A DNA stretch of 64,000 nucleotides from Ditylenchus dipsaci (lineage: Eukaryota; Nematoda; Chromadorea; Rhabditida; Anguinidae). The notes under the pieces were generated by a model. It searched no databases, was not told where the DNA came from, and worked only from the letters and a program-made list of their open reading frames with translations. The translations under genes were made by a program, and so were the position numbers. Shown piece after piece: positions 1 to 11,603 of this stretch. The stretch's first letter is position 1, and every line of letters begins with the position of its first letter. Location of the stretch: assembly GCA_004194705.1 (NCBI GenBank), contig SADC01001319.1, forward strand, positions 124,001 through 188,000, in the 5' to 3' direction.

Positions 1-596
1 AAAATTGCAATTTGACTATAAATGACTTACTGCAATTAGCAAAGAAGTCTTTGGCTGTTTGACTGAATTTTTTCTGAAATAGTTTTTTAAGATATATTCG
101 CCAGAAATTATTATTTCCAGAAACCTCTCCTGCCAAAAATTTGCCGAAACCTTTAGGGTATGTGAGTGAGGCGACCAACAAAGAAATTACAATAGGGTAG
201 ATTATCCAGCTAAAAAGTACAATTTCCTACCGAAATTGCTTGAAACTCTCAAACTCACTGTTTTTGAAAAATGCTTTTAGCATACTTGTTTTTTCGGAGG
301 AATAGGACCTGAAACCGAATTTTACAATGACAATAATTCATTTCTTAATACCATCTTTCTTTGAATATATATGAAAGCTGCAGACAAGAAACCACAGATC
401 ACTCTGAATGGATAGGCAGATAAGTGAGGAAATAGAATTGTTAACAATGCTTGAAGCCAAACCCTATTAAAGCAAACACAGGAATCTCTTCCGGAAAAAA
501 TGCTTCTCTTGGAAAGCTAGTTTGGTAGAAGGCAACCACAGTGACTACAAACAGTAGTATTTTATAGCTTTTTTTAAATTAATCAGCACCTTTTTT
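1..596. other. no gene recognised (probably intron of the CLC gene)
   Basis: AT-rich sequence with no open frame or splice-bounded coding stretch that I can support. Since the CLC gene at 831-1936 ends on a splice donor at its low-coordinate side, this stretch is most simply its next intron, with the remaining exons to the left of the window. Confidence 0.4.
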
Positions 597-828
597 TTCT
601 CTAATAAACGCCCTCCCCAAAAGTCAGAAAATGTACCCAAAATTACTTGACTTTATATATTCCAGTGTCAAAAAGAGAATTATAAAGAAGATTCTCAGCT
701 TCATTCTGAGTATGAACTTGCCTTTTGAAAGTGGAAAAATATTTTACAGACCAGTTCGATAAAGTCAAGTAATTTTGGGTAGATTTTCGGACTTTTGGAG
801 GGCGCATATTAGAGAAAATACGGTACCT
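597..828. repeat. palindromic MITE of the ACCGTATTTCYTCTA family
   Basis: Left arm (599-656) reads CTCTAATAAACGCCCTCC, then AAAAGTCAGAAAATGTACCC, then AAAATTACTTGACTTTA. The right arm (761-826) is its near reverse complement and ends in GAAAATACGGTACC. The same ends recur at 20144-20458, 22283-22652 and elsewhere. The right end abuts the splice donor of the CLC exon at 831-959. Confidence 0.75.
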
Positions 829-830
829 AC

Positions 831-1936
831 CTTCAGTAGCTGTCAATACCACCCTCATCAAGCGGAAAACAGTAGCTGAGCAAGCTGCGGCAAAGAAACC
901 ACGCCAGTAGTTGCGCACAGCGAAATACACGCTAGTTACTTCTATGGAGAACAGCACTCCTGCAATGAAAAAAATTTAAAATATTATTCTTTAAAACACA
1001 AAGAAAATATTAGGAGTCTAGGATGGGAATACAATTTACTCACACCTCCTATCGGCGCTGAGAATGTCGACGAAACCCCTACTGCGCAGGCGGCGGCTAA
1101 CATCTCCTGAACAATTACATGAATTTTCTTTCAAACAAATCGCAAACACACCGAAGACCTGGATTCATTGGCATAAATGCCTTGAAAAGACTGCACCATG
1201 GAGCTCAGTAAATTAGCCACAACACTAGCAACGTGCACAAATGGACTATAGGGAAAAGTTTAAGAAGGAATTTAGAATGGGATTGGTCTATCTTACCCTT
1301 CTTTTCCAATAGGCTAAATTTTTTTGCAATTATTTTTTCCAATTAAAGCCTCTCCCCTTGATTAGAAATCGTGTTCTCCGAATTGTGTTTTTGACCCGAT
1401 TTTCGAAGACTGCTCTCAGGCAAGTTACTGCCCGATTAGTAGACAGAAAGATGAGCTTCAACGGAATGGTAGTTTGTCGGACAGCAAACACAAAATACAA
1501 TGCGGAAAATACGATTTCAAATTGGGTACGGCATACTGTTTAGTTTATCAAAAACCAACCATTCCACTGCCCAGGGACAAGGTCAAGCCGACCATTTTTG
1601 AAACAAGTGTTCGAAAGGTGAGGTATTCTTTCAGGATGACACCACGTAAAATGGTTTTCATCTCAGGTATCTAAAGTGGAAAACATCGCAATACTCAAAA
1701 AGTAGTTTATTTTTTTTATCATGATACACATACACCTGATCCAATAGCTTGTGGTGCCACATAATGCACAAACACAGCCGACATGATTACAAGGGCTACC
1801 GCGTAACCTATATAGCAAAAGCTCAATGTCAACTCTGAAAGTGATAAAGACTCGCCAGTCCAAACACAATAGGTGGTTGCAATGTTGGAGAAGCCTTGAG
1901 TGCTCTCATTGGCATACTCAATTACGCCCACGTGCC
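831..1936 (-). CDS. CLC-family voltage-gated chloride channel (partial, six exons)
   Basis: Six minus-strand exons in mutually consistent phase: 1936-1734, 1670-1560, 1313-1297 (17 nt), 1245-1152, 1106-1046 and 959-831, all with GT-AG introns (intron sizes 45-246 nt). The translated order is that of a CLC-1/CLC-2 type channel. Helix C/D region ends in [13 protein letters not shown]; next comes [13 protein letters not shown], then the gating-glutamate motif PIGKEGPFVH, then [30 protein letters not shown], and finally [20 protein letters not shown] followed by [14 protein letters not shown]. These are transmembrane helices D to about J. The protein would conduct chloride in the plasma membrane. 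The N-terminal helix B and the C-terminal half with CBS domains are not found here. The 5' edge of the first exon could also be the acceptor giving start 1834 (same phase). The family assignment is firm; the exact paralog is not. Confidence 0.9.
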
Positions 1937-3180
1937 CTGAACATTAATCTAGTTCGGAAAAACTTTTGAATAAATAACATACAAGTCTGAAGAAACTCGA
2001 TCGCTAAGTCCATAGCTAGCGAGCAAATGGCCTACAACACTTTTTTTAAACAATATCTTGCCATTATAAATAGTTAAATACCATAATTATTCCAAGTAGA
2101 GCAAGGAAAAGCCAATCTTTGAGTCAAATATTTGTTAGATATATATTTTTATCCAAAAAAAGCTTTACCTTCCACCACAAATCTTACTACTTTGTGTATT
2201 CTATCTGAAAGAATTTAAATATAGGACATCAAGGACAAATCTAGGTCATAGAGCTGGCTGAAAATCAAAACGGAAAAATGCCCAGATTTCGGAAAAAAAT
2301 ACCCAGAGCGTGTGAAAAAAGTGCCTGCTTTTTGTTTAAAAGACCATACTCACGGTGATCTAGTTATCCTCCTCCAATTCAATTTTTTCTCTTAATCCTT
2401 GGATTTAGGTACGAATTTTTCGATTGAGTTTCTAACAAAACTACACCTAAAATTAAATTCTAGGCCTTGTTTTGTTAGAAACAAAGTTAACAAATCCGAA
2501 CAGAAGATCAATGATTAAGAAAAAAAAATTGAATTGACGGGGGCCACCAGACCACCATGAGCATAATTTTTTAAGTCAAAGAAGCCCGAAATCTGCTAGT
2601 TTTTTTAAAGTCTTAAGACCATAAGGTAGACCTGTGATTCTAATTCCTAACGAGATATTACTTGTTGCGACATATTTTCGAAATGTAGCACAAAAAGTGA
2701 AAGCACGAAGCAAGTCAGAGAAATAATTTGGTTCATGCCTAAGTTAGATGTTACATTTTGTAAAGATGTTGCAAAAAATAACAACTTTTTATATACTAGA
2801 ATCGCAGAGCTACCTAATGGAGTTAAAATTACGAATTAAAATTAAATTTAATTAATTATTATGCCTTTTCGACCATGCCGGAAATCGGGCACTTTTTACT
2901 CAAATCCAACGTAAAATCACCCTAGCTCCTAGATTCAAAATCGGGAATTTCGGAACCACCAAATAAACGATCGGTAGTTTTTTCAATTTTAAATCCGGCC
3001 CTAACAAATTCTACGTAATTTCTAATATAGAAAACATAAAAAATATTTAATTAAAATATGTGAAGTTTTATTCTAATTCAGCTGCTCAAACAGGATTTTG
3101 TGAAGGCATACTGTAGAATTTTGGTTCAAAATTATACCAGAACGGGCCCTGTCGAGATACTAAATATTTCAGTTACTTAC
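1937..3180. other. non-coding stretch with a MITE at about 2344-2567
   Basis: No exon recognised. At 2344-2567 sits an element with imperfect terminal inversion and an inner palindrome: TTTCTAACAAAAC at 2428-2440 pairs with GTTTTGTTAGAAA at 2470-2482, and CAATTCAATTTTTTC pairs with AAAAAAATTGAATTG. Related copies lie at about 10420-10560 and 19975-20130, recognisable by CTACACCTAAAATTAAATTC followed by TAGGCCTTGTTTTGTTAG. The remaining CLC 5' exons are not visible in it. Confidence 0.5.
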
Positions 3181-3505
3181 GCAGTCTGTTTCTTTGGTTT
3201 GGCTTTTCGGGTAAAGGATCGGAGACTATGAAGTCTCTTTCTTTGAAATCATTTTTGTGGAACGGCAGAAAGACGGTGTTGAACCTTGAAAATAAAACAT
3301 CAAAGCCAACTATTAAATCTGCAATATTAACTAAAACATACGGAATAGACTTCTTGCGCAGTATCTCCTGAATCCCTTTGACAGAACTTTTGGAGTCCAC
3401 AGGTTGCACTGTCGAAGGCAAAGAAACACCACATTTCTTCAATATTTGGCGCATGTCTTGCAGAACTTCTTGTGTCTTTCGCCCACCTCGAAAACGTCCA
3501 AGGTG
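3181..3505 (-). CDS. two exons of an unassigned gene
   Basis: Exon 3505-3351 (acceptor TTCTCAG, donor GTCTAT) and exon 3284-3181 (acceptor TTTCAAG, donor GTAAGT) join in matching phase (2 then 1) across a 66-nt intron. The peptide starts HLGRFRGGRKTQEVLQDMRQ, contains KSSVKGIQEILRKK at the junction and FNTVFLPFHKNDFKERDF after it, and ends in PEKPNQRNRL. It is basic, with no signal peptide or membrane segment. I do not recognise the family. The last phase (1) would also fit the first CLC exon at 1936, but the peptide does not resemble a CLC N terminus, so a separate gene is equally possible. Confidence 0.4.
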
Positions 3506-5685
3506 CTGAGAAAAACAAAATTCAGTTGGTTTTTCGGCTCTTATGTATTCGGCTCTTTCAGTCAGATTTTATTGTTAGGTCTCCTTTGCAACACCAAAAA
3601 AATTACGCCTCGGTTCCCCTGTTTATTTTAACTTTTGCTTTGGTACCCTGAGCTGATTTTTTCGAAAAAAACTTTTTTTTCCAATGTCTCAAAAAATTAT
3701 TAAAATATTTAAAGGGGCATGCTCGCCGCCGATGGAAATATTGACCCTAGTAGCGAATACCGCCCCCCCCCCCCAACGATTTTCACCTTTTTTACTTAAG
3801 TAAAAAGTACCCAAATTTATGACCCAGACAATGGAAAATATGCGTAAACTCTTTATTAGTCACAACTTCTGTACGCTGGCCTACCCAAAGCCTAAGGGCT
3901 AAGCCTAAACTTGTTTTTTGCAAGGGAATTACAGCAATTTTAAAAGGTCGGATTCTTAGGGGGGGGGTGGGTATTCGCTACTAGCGCCAAAATATTTTAT
4001 AAGGCGGTATCAGGTCAATTCAAAAAAGAATTATTTTAAAATAAATTTTAGTTGAGCTCCTTGCGGGAATAAGTAATCAGAAACACTTCTTTTATTTAAT
4101 AGCATCGATGGCCTAGCGGCGGACTGCAAAAGTTGGCCGTCAGTTGGATTCCCATTGGAGGTATAATTTTTCCTCGACTTACCCAAAATTTCGTCAAATT
4201 AATTCTCTTTTGAATTTCCCTGGTACCCGCTTTTCTAAATATTCCTATAGGCGACCAGCATTCGCCTTTAAACTACTTTTGTGTCAAAAAAATGTCTCTA
4301 AATATCGTCTGATGCAACCGAACAAACAGCGGCAGTCGTTGACCGCTGTACGACCAAAAAGAGTAAACTTTCACTGCAAAGTATTGAGAAGTTGTAGGTT
4401 ATTATAATAGACTAAAAATTCAAGCACACGAATCAAAGCTTAACTAATTTTTTGTTTTCAAGATTATTGAGAGAGAAAATTCAAAAATAAACAGGGGACC
4501 AAGTCATATTTTTTTCGGCGTTGGCATAAACGCACATAGAGCCGGTTTTTCGAAACGAAAATCAAACAAATGTAAGCGTACAAAACATAGACTTTTTTAT
4601 ACTACATTTTCAACACAAATCACTGATAGCGATCTCTTTACAATAATATTATGAGAACGGATGCCCATAAAAGTTAGCACCGATACTATTTATTATCATT
4701 GATTGGAACTTTTTTGCATTTGCTATAGGAAAAGATGACAAAATTCGCACTACAACTGCTAATTAATAAATTGTCTTATCTTTCTATACCTGTAAATTGA
4801 TTTTTTAGACAAAAAATCAAAAAGAAAAAGCTAGCTAAACTACAGGACTATGAATAACTTGGACTTGATCAAAAATTTGTAAAAAGCGAACCACTAAGAC
4901 ATTTACACCCATAACTTTTTGGGGGAAATGCTTGAAATGGTAAATAGTGACTAATCAAATAATAGCATTGGTTGCTACTGCTAATCTGTAGCTGTATCTA
5001 TCAACTAATTCCTGAGTAAATAAACATGTGGTATAATTCGTCTGGCAGGCTAACCTTTGCTGATACCACCCCACAAAAAACAAGCGATTAACAAGTTTTT
5101 GTAAGAAAAATAGAGGCTTGAAAAGTGTTGGAAGTGTTGGTGTTGGAAACTATAAGGCATTGTTAGCAAACGGCAAAGCAAAATTTTATGAGATTTTATT
5201 TCTTAAGTTTTTTTGGAATGCGACTATACAGTCGAGTACCTTATGTACCTGCAGTCGAGTACCAAACTGGAATCGCAGAAACATTTTACACAGCAAGGAA
5301 TAGGGTATTTCGATAAAAAAATAAAATAAAAAAACACAGAAACGGCTTATTTTGTTGAAAAAATAACCACTTCAAAAACATTTGAATCAAAAGTTGACTG
5401 AAAATCGTGAAATAAAAAATGACTTCACAAAAACTATTCTAGGGTCCTGCTCTAGTCTATTTCCTGTCTATAATTAATCTTCTAATTTTACCACATAGAC
5501 ATTTCAAAATGATAAAATTCAAAGTTCACTATTGACTGTCTTATCTACCACTACTTTTTTAGTTTGATTTATCAAATAAAGCTAAAATAAAAACTTTTAA
5601 AAAACTTCTATTACATATGAGATTTTCCTAAAACGAAGAAAACTTAAAAAAAAGGAAGATTTTAAAAACTAAACTGTGAACTGAC
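3506..5685. other. no gene; palindromic element 3740-3995 and a tRNA-like remnant
   Basis: At 3751-3764 TAGTAGCGAATACC runs into a C11 tract, and 3961-3987 reads back as its inverse (GGGGGGGTGGGTATTCGCTA). This gives a roughly 250-bp terminally inverted element that includes the CCTAAGGGCTAAGCCTAAAC motif also present at 21940-22000 and 39905-39975. At 4085-4146, GATGGCCTAGCGG, ACTGCAAAA and GTTGGATTCCC recall a decayed tRNA or tRNA-derived SINE, but no cloverleaf closes. The rest is AT-rich with no supported feature. Confidence 0.4.
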
Positions 5686-5904
5686 CGCAGTGTTTTGATA
5701 AGTATATTCATCGTCGCTACCAATGGAAGCGAAGTTATTGCAGGATTCAGGGTTGGACTTTTTCAATAGCTCTGCCAAATTGTTGTGACTTTGGTATTCC
5801 TAACAGATTGTAATTGTTCAGATCTAGAATTGCTACACTCGGGCAAAAGCTGGTGATGTTCACTGCTCAGTGTGAATTCATAGTTGTCCATGGACGATTT
5901 TTGC
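5686..5904 (-). CDS. internal exon of an unassigned gene, with a one-base frame break
   Basis: Acceptor TTAAAAAG before 5904 and donor GTCAGT after 5686. Two open frames abut: the first reads KRQKSSMDNYEFTLSSEHHQ and on to RSEQLQSVRNTK, the second continues SHNNLAELLKKSNPESCNNF and ASIGSDDEYTYQNTA. A single missing base near 5780-5790 would join them. The peptide is polar, rich in Ser, Asn, Gln and acidic residues, as in a cytoplasmic tail or linker. It may belong with the exons at 3181-3505 and 8458-8610; nothing in the sequence proves it. Confidence 0.35.
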
Positions 5905-6464
5905 CTTTTTAAGAATAAAATTATCACGATACAGTGGAAATTATAGAAATATAAGAGCTACAAATACAAACGATTTGTTTAAAATTTGCGATTTTATACG
6001 GTAGTCTAATTATTGTAACAGCGTTTACTTGCAAAAAGAATTTTCTTTGATACTGACACAAAATTATGAAACAGCAAACTAAGAAAATGTTAAAAATCGT
6101 GGTAAAAAATCAATTGTCGGTAGCCACAAGATGGTTTGGTCGTTTAGAGAACATGTGGGTGTAAATAATGATTGATAGAGAGAAAAGTTTAATTTTAAAT
6201 GAAATACATGTTTAAGGTCACATAAATATCTGGGTCTTAGGGATAAATCTGGGGCCTGGAAGGCTTAGGGACCTTTTCCCATTTTTCTCACTTCTTTTTC
6301 GGGGTATCCTCTTATGTTCTTTCTACTAGAGTTATGCATTTTAGTCAAAAGTCTTGACGGAATCCATCTTGCAGACCCCCTTTTTATCCTTTTTATGGGT
6401 ACACATACGTTGGCTAACCCTCAAAAGGATCCTCTTGAGGGTAAATGCTCTATTAACACTTGAG

Positions 6465-6600
6465 TTCCCGAGCGTGGTAATGCATTCATTGGATGCCTAA
6501 TTTCGAAACTTTTTCGTCAAAAAAACTTTTTAACCGAAAACACGATCGTGTTCAGAGTGAAATTCTGCATCCAACAAATAAATTACCACGCTCGGGAATT
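6465..6600. repeat. short palindromic element
   Basis: TTCCCGAGCGTGGTAATGCA at 6465 is mirrored by TTACCACGCTCGGGAA at 6583-6599, with GGATGC/GCATCC further in. It is a roughly 135-bp foldback with no coding content. Confidence 0.6.
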
Positions 6601-7324
6601 CGATTGTTAATGGACAGCACGCTGTTTCAATGAAAGAGTTTATTTTACCTTGGTCCTAACGTTAGGACAGACTGAAACCGTTGTTGTAGTTCGAAAAACA
6701 TGTTTAAGATAGTCTTACCATAGGCTAGCCAGGCCTTGCCGAAGCCTAAAAATTACAAAACAACAGCATAGGGACCAAGGCTGAAAAATCCAGGTAACCC
6801 TAAGTAGATCCTTGCCCCATTGATATTCTCAGAAAAATCAATGACAGTAATTAAGCTACCTGGCAGTCCACCTTTACTATACTAACTTTAATTTTCAAAG
6901 TTGGTGTCTTTGATTAGGAAACCGCATGAAGGCTCGCGATTGCGCTAATAAAAACTTGGGGTTGGTTGGGCGAAAAAAATTTTTCTGGTCAAAAAAAATT
7001 TTCGGAAAATTTCTCATCAAGGAAAACTTTTTTTGGTGCGAAAATAAATTCCATTCTACATAATCAACGGTGTGAGCCAACTCCTTGCGCGCCAAACAAA
7101 AAAAGTTTAGGCCGATACGAGAAGTCCTCAGAGGGGCGTGGCCACTTCGGTGGAGGTGGTCAGAACTGAAAATTCGGGAAATATTTGTTTTCAAAAAATT
7201 CAAAATTTGTCTCGCGAGGAATTCAAATATTTGACTCAAGGTATTGGATTTAAGAGTAGTATTTATAGTAAACCGACCATGCTGAACACGAATCCGGTGT
7301 TAGAATTTCGGCTTAGTGTTTAAA

Positions 7325-7850
7325 AAAAATTGCTGAAAGATACACAGGCACAGAGTATATGTATCTTCTCTGTATCTTTTTTGAATGATAAAAGTAAAGA
7401 TACAGAGAAGATACAGACATAATCTATCTTTATTGTATATTCTCTGTAGTCGACGAATAAATGTTCTTATAGAATGTTCGGCGCGAACAAAGTGCCGCGA
7501 AGCGGCACCAGCGTGCACCATTTGTGTTTTTAAATAAATCTTGCTTCTGAGGTATCCTTACCACTTGTATACAGAAAATCTGTATCTTCTCTGTATCTAT
7601 GATCCTGCCAAAAAAAAGATACAGAGAAGTTACAGAGAAGATACAGAGAAAATGTATCTTCTCTGTATCTCTATCTTCTCTGTATCTATTTTATTTTTTC
7701 TGCGATCACCGCAATATGAGATACAAAAAAGATACAGAGAAGATACATCTTCTCTGTATCTTCTCTGTATCTTTTTCGAATAATGAGACACAGATACAGA
7801 GAAGATACAGATACTCTGTAACTTCTCTGTATCTTCCTTTCGCATTTGAA
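7325..7850. repeat. palindromic AGATACAGAGA satellite
   Basis: Dense runs of AGATACAGAGA and its complement TCTCTGTATCT in both orientations, in blocks 7325-7440 and 7565-7845. The intervening 7441-7564 segment contains the small palindrome GTGCCGCGAAGCGGCAC. All open frames over it are low-complexity products of the repeat. Confidence 0.85.
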
Positions 7851-7914
7851 TAGTTGAACTGGAAATAGTTCAAAGGCTGAAGTTGAGGCTGATGCGCCAT
7901 CGGCGCAGCGTGCC

Positions 7915-8075
7915 TTCTAGTATAGCAACTATTTTGATGCTTTTGCTGGCAAAAGCATCAAAATAGCATCCAAAATTTTGATGTTGTTTTGATGCTGCTT
8001 TGATGATTTTTGCTGCTATTTTGATGCTTACGAAACGCCAAACTTTTTGAGGCTGAGCATCAAATTTGATGCTTT
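7915..8075. repeat. TTTTGATGCT-type tandem and inverted repeats
   Basis: TTTTGATGCT and AGCATCAAAA recur many times in both orientations, again giving a self-complementary tract. No gene. Confidence 0.7.
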
Positions 8076-8457
8076 TGAGAACTATACCTGGCAATTCTTT
8101 GTTAAGAAGCACAAAAGATAAGAAAAAAAGAATAAGTTGCAGATAAAAGACTTTTAAAATCAAGACTGTTCCATTTTTCCGTCTTTTTTGCCACCCTATA
8201 CAGCGTGATCTTATAAAGAACCGAGTTTGTTTTTGTTATAAATGTTTTTACTGCTCGTAAATTTGTTAGCTCTTACACCAAACGTGCCCATAACACTTTA
8301 TCTAAATCACTTAAGAAAACAACCACATTTTTAGATAAATGACAAATGTCAGAGGAATTTGGACGAAGGGGCTTGATAGGTGATAGAGATGCGCGCACTC
8401 ACTTACCTTAGACATGATTCCGAACAGGACTAGTGAACATAAAAGGTATATTCATAC

Positions 8458-8610
8458 CTTTCCGGCATCTCCTGAGAGGAAAAGGTAGTAGAATTGACCA
8501 AATAAAGTAGCCAAGACCATAGCTGCACGGGTGCCAGCGCCGGTTTTTTTTATCACAGCACGCTTAGCAGCTGCAGGACTACCAAATTTGGCCATGAAGT
8601 CATTTGGAAT
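8458..8610 (-). CDS. exon with one transmembrane segment, unassigned gene
   Basis: Acceptor ACTTTCAG before 8610, donor GTATGA after 8458, 51 codons, phase 0 at both ends. It begins IPNDFMAKFGSPAAAKRAVI, then KKTGAGTRAAMVLATLFGQF and YYLFLSGDAGK. A cluster of basic residues precedes a hydrophobic helix of about 18 residues, which fits a membrane protein with a positively charged cytoplasmic side. I do not recognise the family. A sequence just downstream (about 8386-8427, GATGCGCGCACTCACT) is repeated at 43287-43327. Confidence 0.4.
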
Positions 8611-8952
8611 CTGAAAGTAAGTCATCGTGAATTCTGATAAAAGGGCATTGGCAACACCGCCACTTGAAAGTCGCCCAAATTGTCGAGTGGAGCCGACGCT
8701 CGTGCAGCTATGTCCGCGACCCTCCAAAACTGGCAAATGTGTATTTTTGGTCAATATTTTTTTGGAAAATGTTTACTCATTTTTTACTTTTTATTCATGT
8801 AAAAGTAATAAAACGCATAATAGTATATTAAAACCGATTTTTGGGTCAGTGGGATATTGTGCTCCATATTAAAAACAATAACTTCAGTGATTGAGCATCT
8901 ATAATGTTAGTATATTTATTAGAAACTGAATACGTACTTTTAAAACATCTAT

Positions 8953-11603
8953 TTATACTAATTTTCGCTGAAAATTCATAGTACAATTGCGAAAGGGAAA
9001 TCTGCTAATCTTCAAAAGCTTCTCATCATTTGCATTGTGTACTTGGTGAATGATAGAAGAACAAGCATAAATATGCAAATTTTTGTCTGTGGAAGGACCT
9101 AAATTAAATTGTCATTAAAATTATGACCCCACTTGGATTCGTACAGCCCCCAAATCCCATGCCAGAGTGTAGAGAAGCTGAAAAATGGTTTTTCGGGTAA
9201 GGAAGTTAACTTTGTGCGAAAAAGCAAAAAAGACTAGAAGAGCACCCTTAATTGGTCAGCATGGACTAAATGCTCAGAATCTCACCACCGGACATGATGA
9301 ATCATACCAAAAACAAAACCTTAAACACTGATTTTAGGTCGTTGAAGTGGTTTAGAGTAATTTCGGATATTTGGTGGTGTGATTCCGAGTGATATAGCAC
9401 AACCCAGTGCAATTTCGAAGCGCGCAAAGAATTAGAACCTGTAACGAAGAAGATGAATTGAATTTTGAAAGAACTGAATTTCGGACGAATTGTTTTTGGA
9501 CCAACTGACTTTTGGACGAAATGCCATTGCGCCGGTAAGTCTGTGCGCGCACCCCTAACCCTTCCGGCCTCGTCCGGTCACTAAAACACGTTATTTATAC
9601 GTTTCGAGCCTTAAAAGGCTATTTCTCTAAAACTGGACCTCACCTCGATCCCTCGATTTTCAAAAATTTTAGTTTTGGTCTTATTCAAAGAAGGATACAA
9701 TTCTGAGTAAGTTTACTTTTTACAGATCGCCAACATCTAATTTGGATCTCGAGATATGGCCATTTTGAAATTCGACCTGTGTCGACTGCCTAAAATGTGG
9801 GTATTTTCTTTCTTATGCATGCAGTTTTTAACTTTTATCACAGGACCCTCACACATCATATACTATCCGACGCAGAATTAAGTAGGCTTTCATATGGTAA
9901 TAATGGTTTCTGCTTGTCGCCGTATGTTCGTGAAAAAAGATAATGATGAGCCCAAAAGTCTAATTTTCCAGAACAGAAATTCTCAGCTGTAAACCTAATT
10001 TTCACCACCCTAAACGTCGCCCCCACGTTTTTTATTACAGAGGCAGAAAGCACAACAAATTTCGCCCCAAAGAAAAAAATCGAAAAAAGTGTAGCAACAA
10101 AAAGTTAGTCAATGAGACAAAAAGGTGTGCACGCCCAATTTTCACTAATTTTTATGAAATTTTGTCCATTTGGGATATTTTTAAAGCAATTTTTTAAAAC
10201 ATTATAGGTAAAGCATTTATACCGTTCGATGCAAAATTCAACAGGCTGTTATGGTATTAATGGTTTCTGCCCAACACTTTAATTTTTTTTGTAAAATTAG
10301 CAATTCACTCCAAAAGTAAGTTTTTGAACGAAAATTTTTTAAGAGAAAATAATTTATGAGACCATTTTTACAGAAAATGCTTTTTAAATAGGCATAATCA
10401 CCTAAATTTTCTGAATCATCGATTTTCTGTACGGATGTTCCAACTTGGTTCTAACACAACAAGGCCTAGAATTGAATTTTAGATATAGTTTTGTAAGAAA
10501 CTAAGTTGAAAAATCGTTACAGAACTTCAATGCTCAGGAAGAAATTTCAATCGGCGAGGAAAAATTTTAAACATATGACGATGTCCCTTATAAACGTAGA
10601 AAAAACATCTTAAAAGTTGATTTAGGGTGTTTGATGATTTTTCAGTTCAGCCAATGCTTTTACCGAAAAAAATTAAAAACCTGATAAGATGTATTTTTTG
10701 CCAACTTTCAAAGTAGGAGGATCATTCGAAAGGCGGGATTGTGCTGCTTCAATGATTCTAGGAGATTCCGCTCATTTGGTTTCTTCTGAAAATATCAGAA
10801 TAATTATTTATACTTGGAAGTCCATCAAAAAGTTCCAAGTTGTAAAGAAGTGGGAAAGATAAAAATTTGAAGTAAATATTTATATAGTATTCGGGTGATG
10901 TCACTTTTTAAAATTTTTTATAACTCATTTGCAAATATGAGCAAAGTTTTTTCAACCCTAGCTTGCTGTTTGAAGCAAGATAGTGTTTCCAGATATGATA
11001 CATGCCCAGGGCTCTCAACCAAAACTTTGAAAAATGAGTACAGTTCCTCACCATTTTAGGGTATTTTAGCAAAAATACAAGCTATTTATCCATTTATCGC
11101 TCTTTTTGTGCTAAAACATAAGATTTTTTCGCCAAATTTTACAACCGTGCACCAACCTTTGAAATTTCGGCACCGGTGTAATTTACAGCACTAATCTCAA
11201 CAGCGGGTTGTCAACAAAATATGGCTCCAAAACAAAATTTGAAAAAATGTGGAAATTCGAATTGCACAAATCGTGTCTAGAATATCTCCTTAACAGCTTT
11301 CACCCACTCCCAATTTGATAAAATAGGCCTAGTTCGAAGACTTACTTTGAACACGCAAATGTGCCTTACAGTGTATAATATTCTACCACCTGTTTTATTT
11401 GCATGGATCACTCCGACATAAGAGACTAAAAAATTGATCTTTAAAATTTCATTAAAGACCAAAACCTTCAAAAAAGACTTATCCCAATTTTTTCCGCAAA
11501 GCTTTTCATTTTCAGACGGACAATCGGAAAAACAACAAAATGCTGTTGCTAACAAGGCCGATAAAATAAAACAATAGCGTAAGTTTTTTCTAACAACTGC
11601 CAT
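8953..11603 (-). pseudogene. TIMP-like (NTR domain) gene, copy A, probably decaying
   Basis: Four exons: 11603-11483, 11425-11346, 10785-10681 and 9098-8953. The product has a signal peptide (FILSALLATAFC) and the pattern of a single-domain tissue inhibitor of metalloproteinases: CFSDCPSENEKLCGKNW, V-S-Y-V-G-V, RILYTVRHICVFK, LKVGKKYILSG, LHIYACSS and a last Cys in PFRNCTM. TIMPs bind the active site of secreted metalloproteinases. Exon lengths (80 and 105 nt for exons 2 and 3) are identical to copy B. Two defects set it apart: the exon-1 donor is AT (TTGGG|ATAAGT) where copy B has GT, and the exon-3 frame that encodes the conserved part holds a TGA near its start. A one-base phase mismatch between exons 2 and 3 is shared with copy B, so a tiny exon may be missing from both models. 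Confidence 0.6.
9101..10680. other. intron 3 of TIMP copy A
   Basis: AT-rich, no coding exon recognised. At about 10420-10560 there is a diverged copy of the element seen at 2344-2567 (TTGGTTCTAACACAACAAGG and ATTGAATTTTAGATATAG). Confidence 0.4.

Noticed and set aside
1834..1936. CLC first exon starting at 1834 instead of 1936
   Set aside because: Both acceptors give the same phase. The longer exon stays open and is bounded by TTCAG, so it was preferred, but the choice is not settled.
4085..4146. tRNA-Cys-like sequence with ACTGCAAAA
   Set aside because: Stems do not pair well enough; at best a decayed tRNA-derived repeat.
7541..7900. Overlapping open frames on both strands
   Set aside because: They are translations of the AGATACAGAGA satellite and carry no domain.
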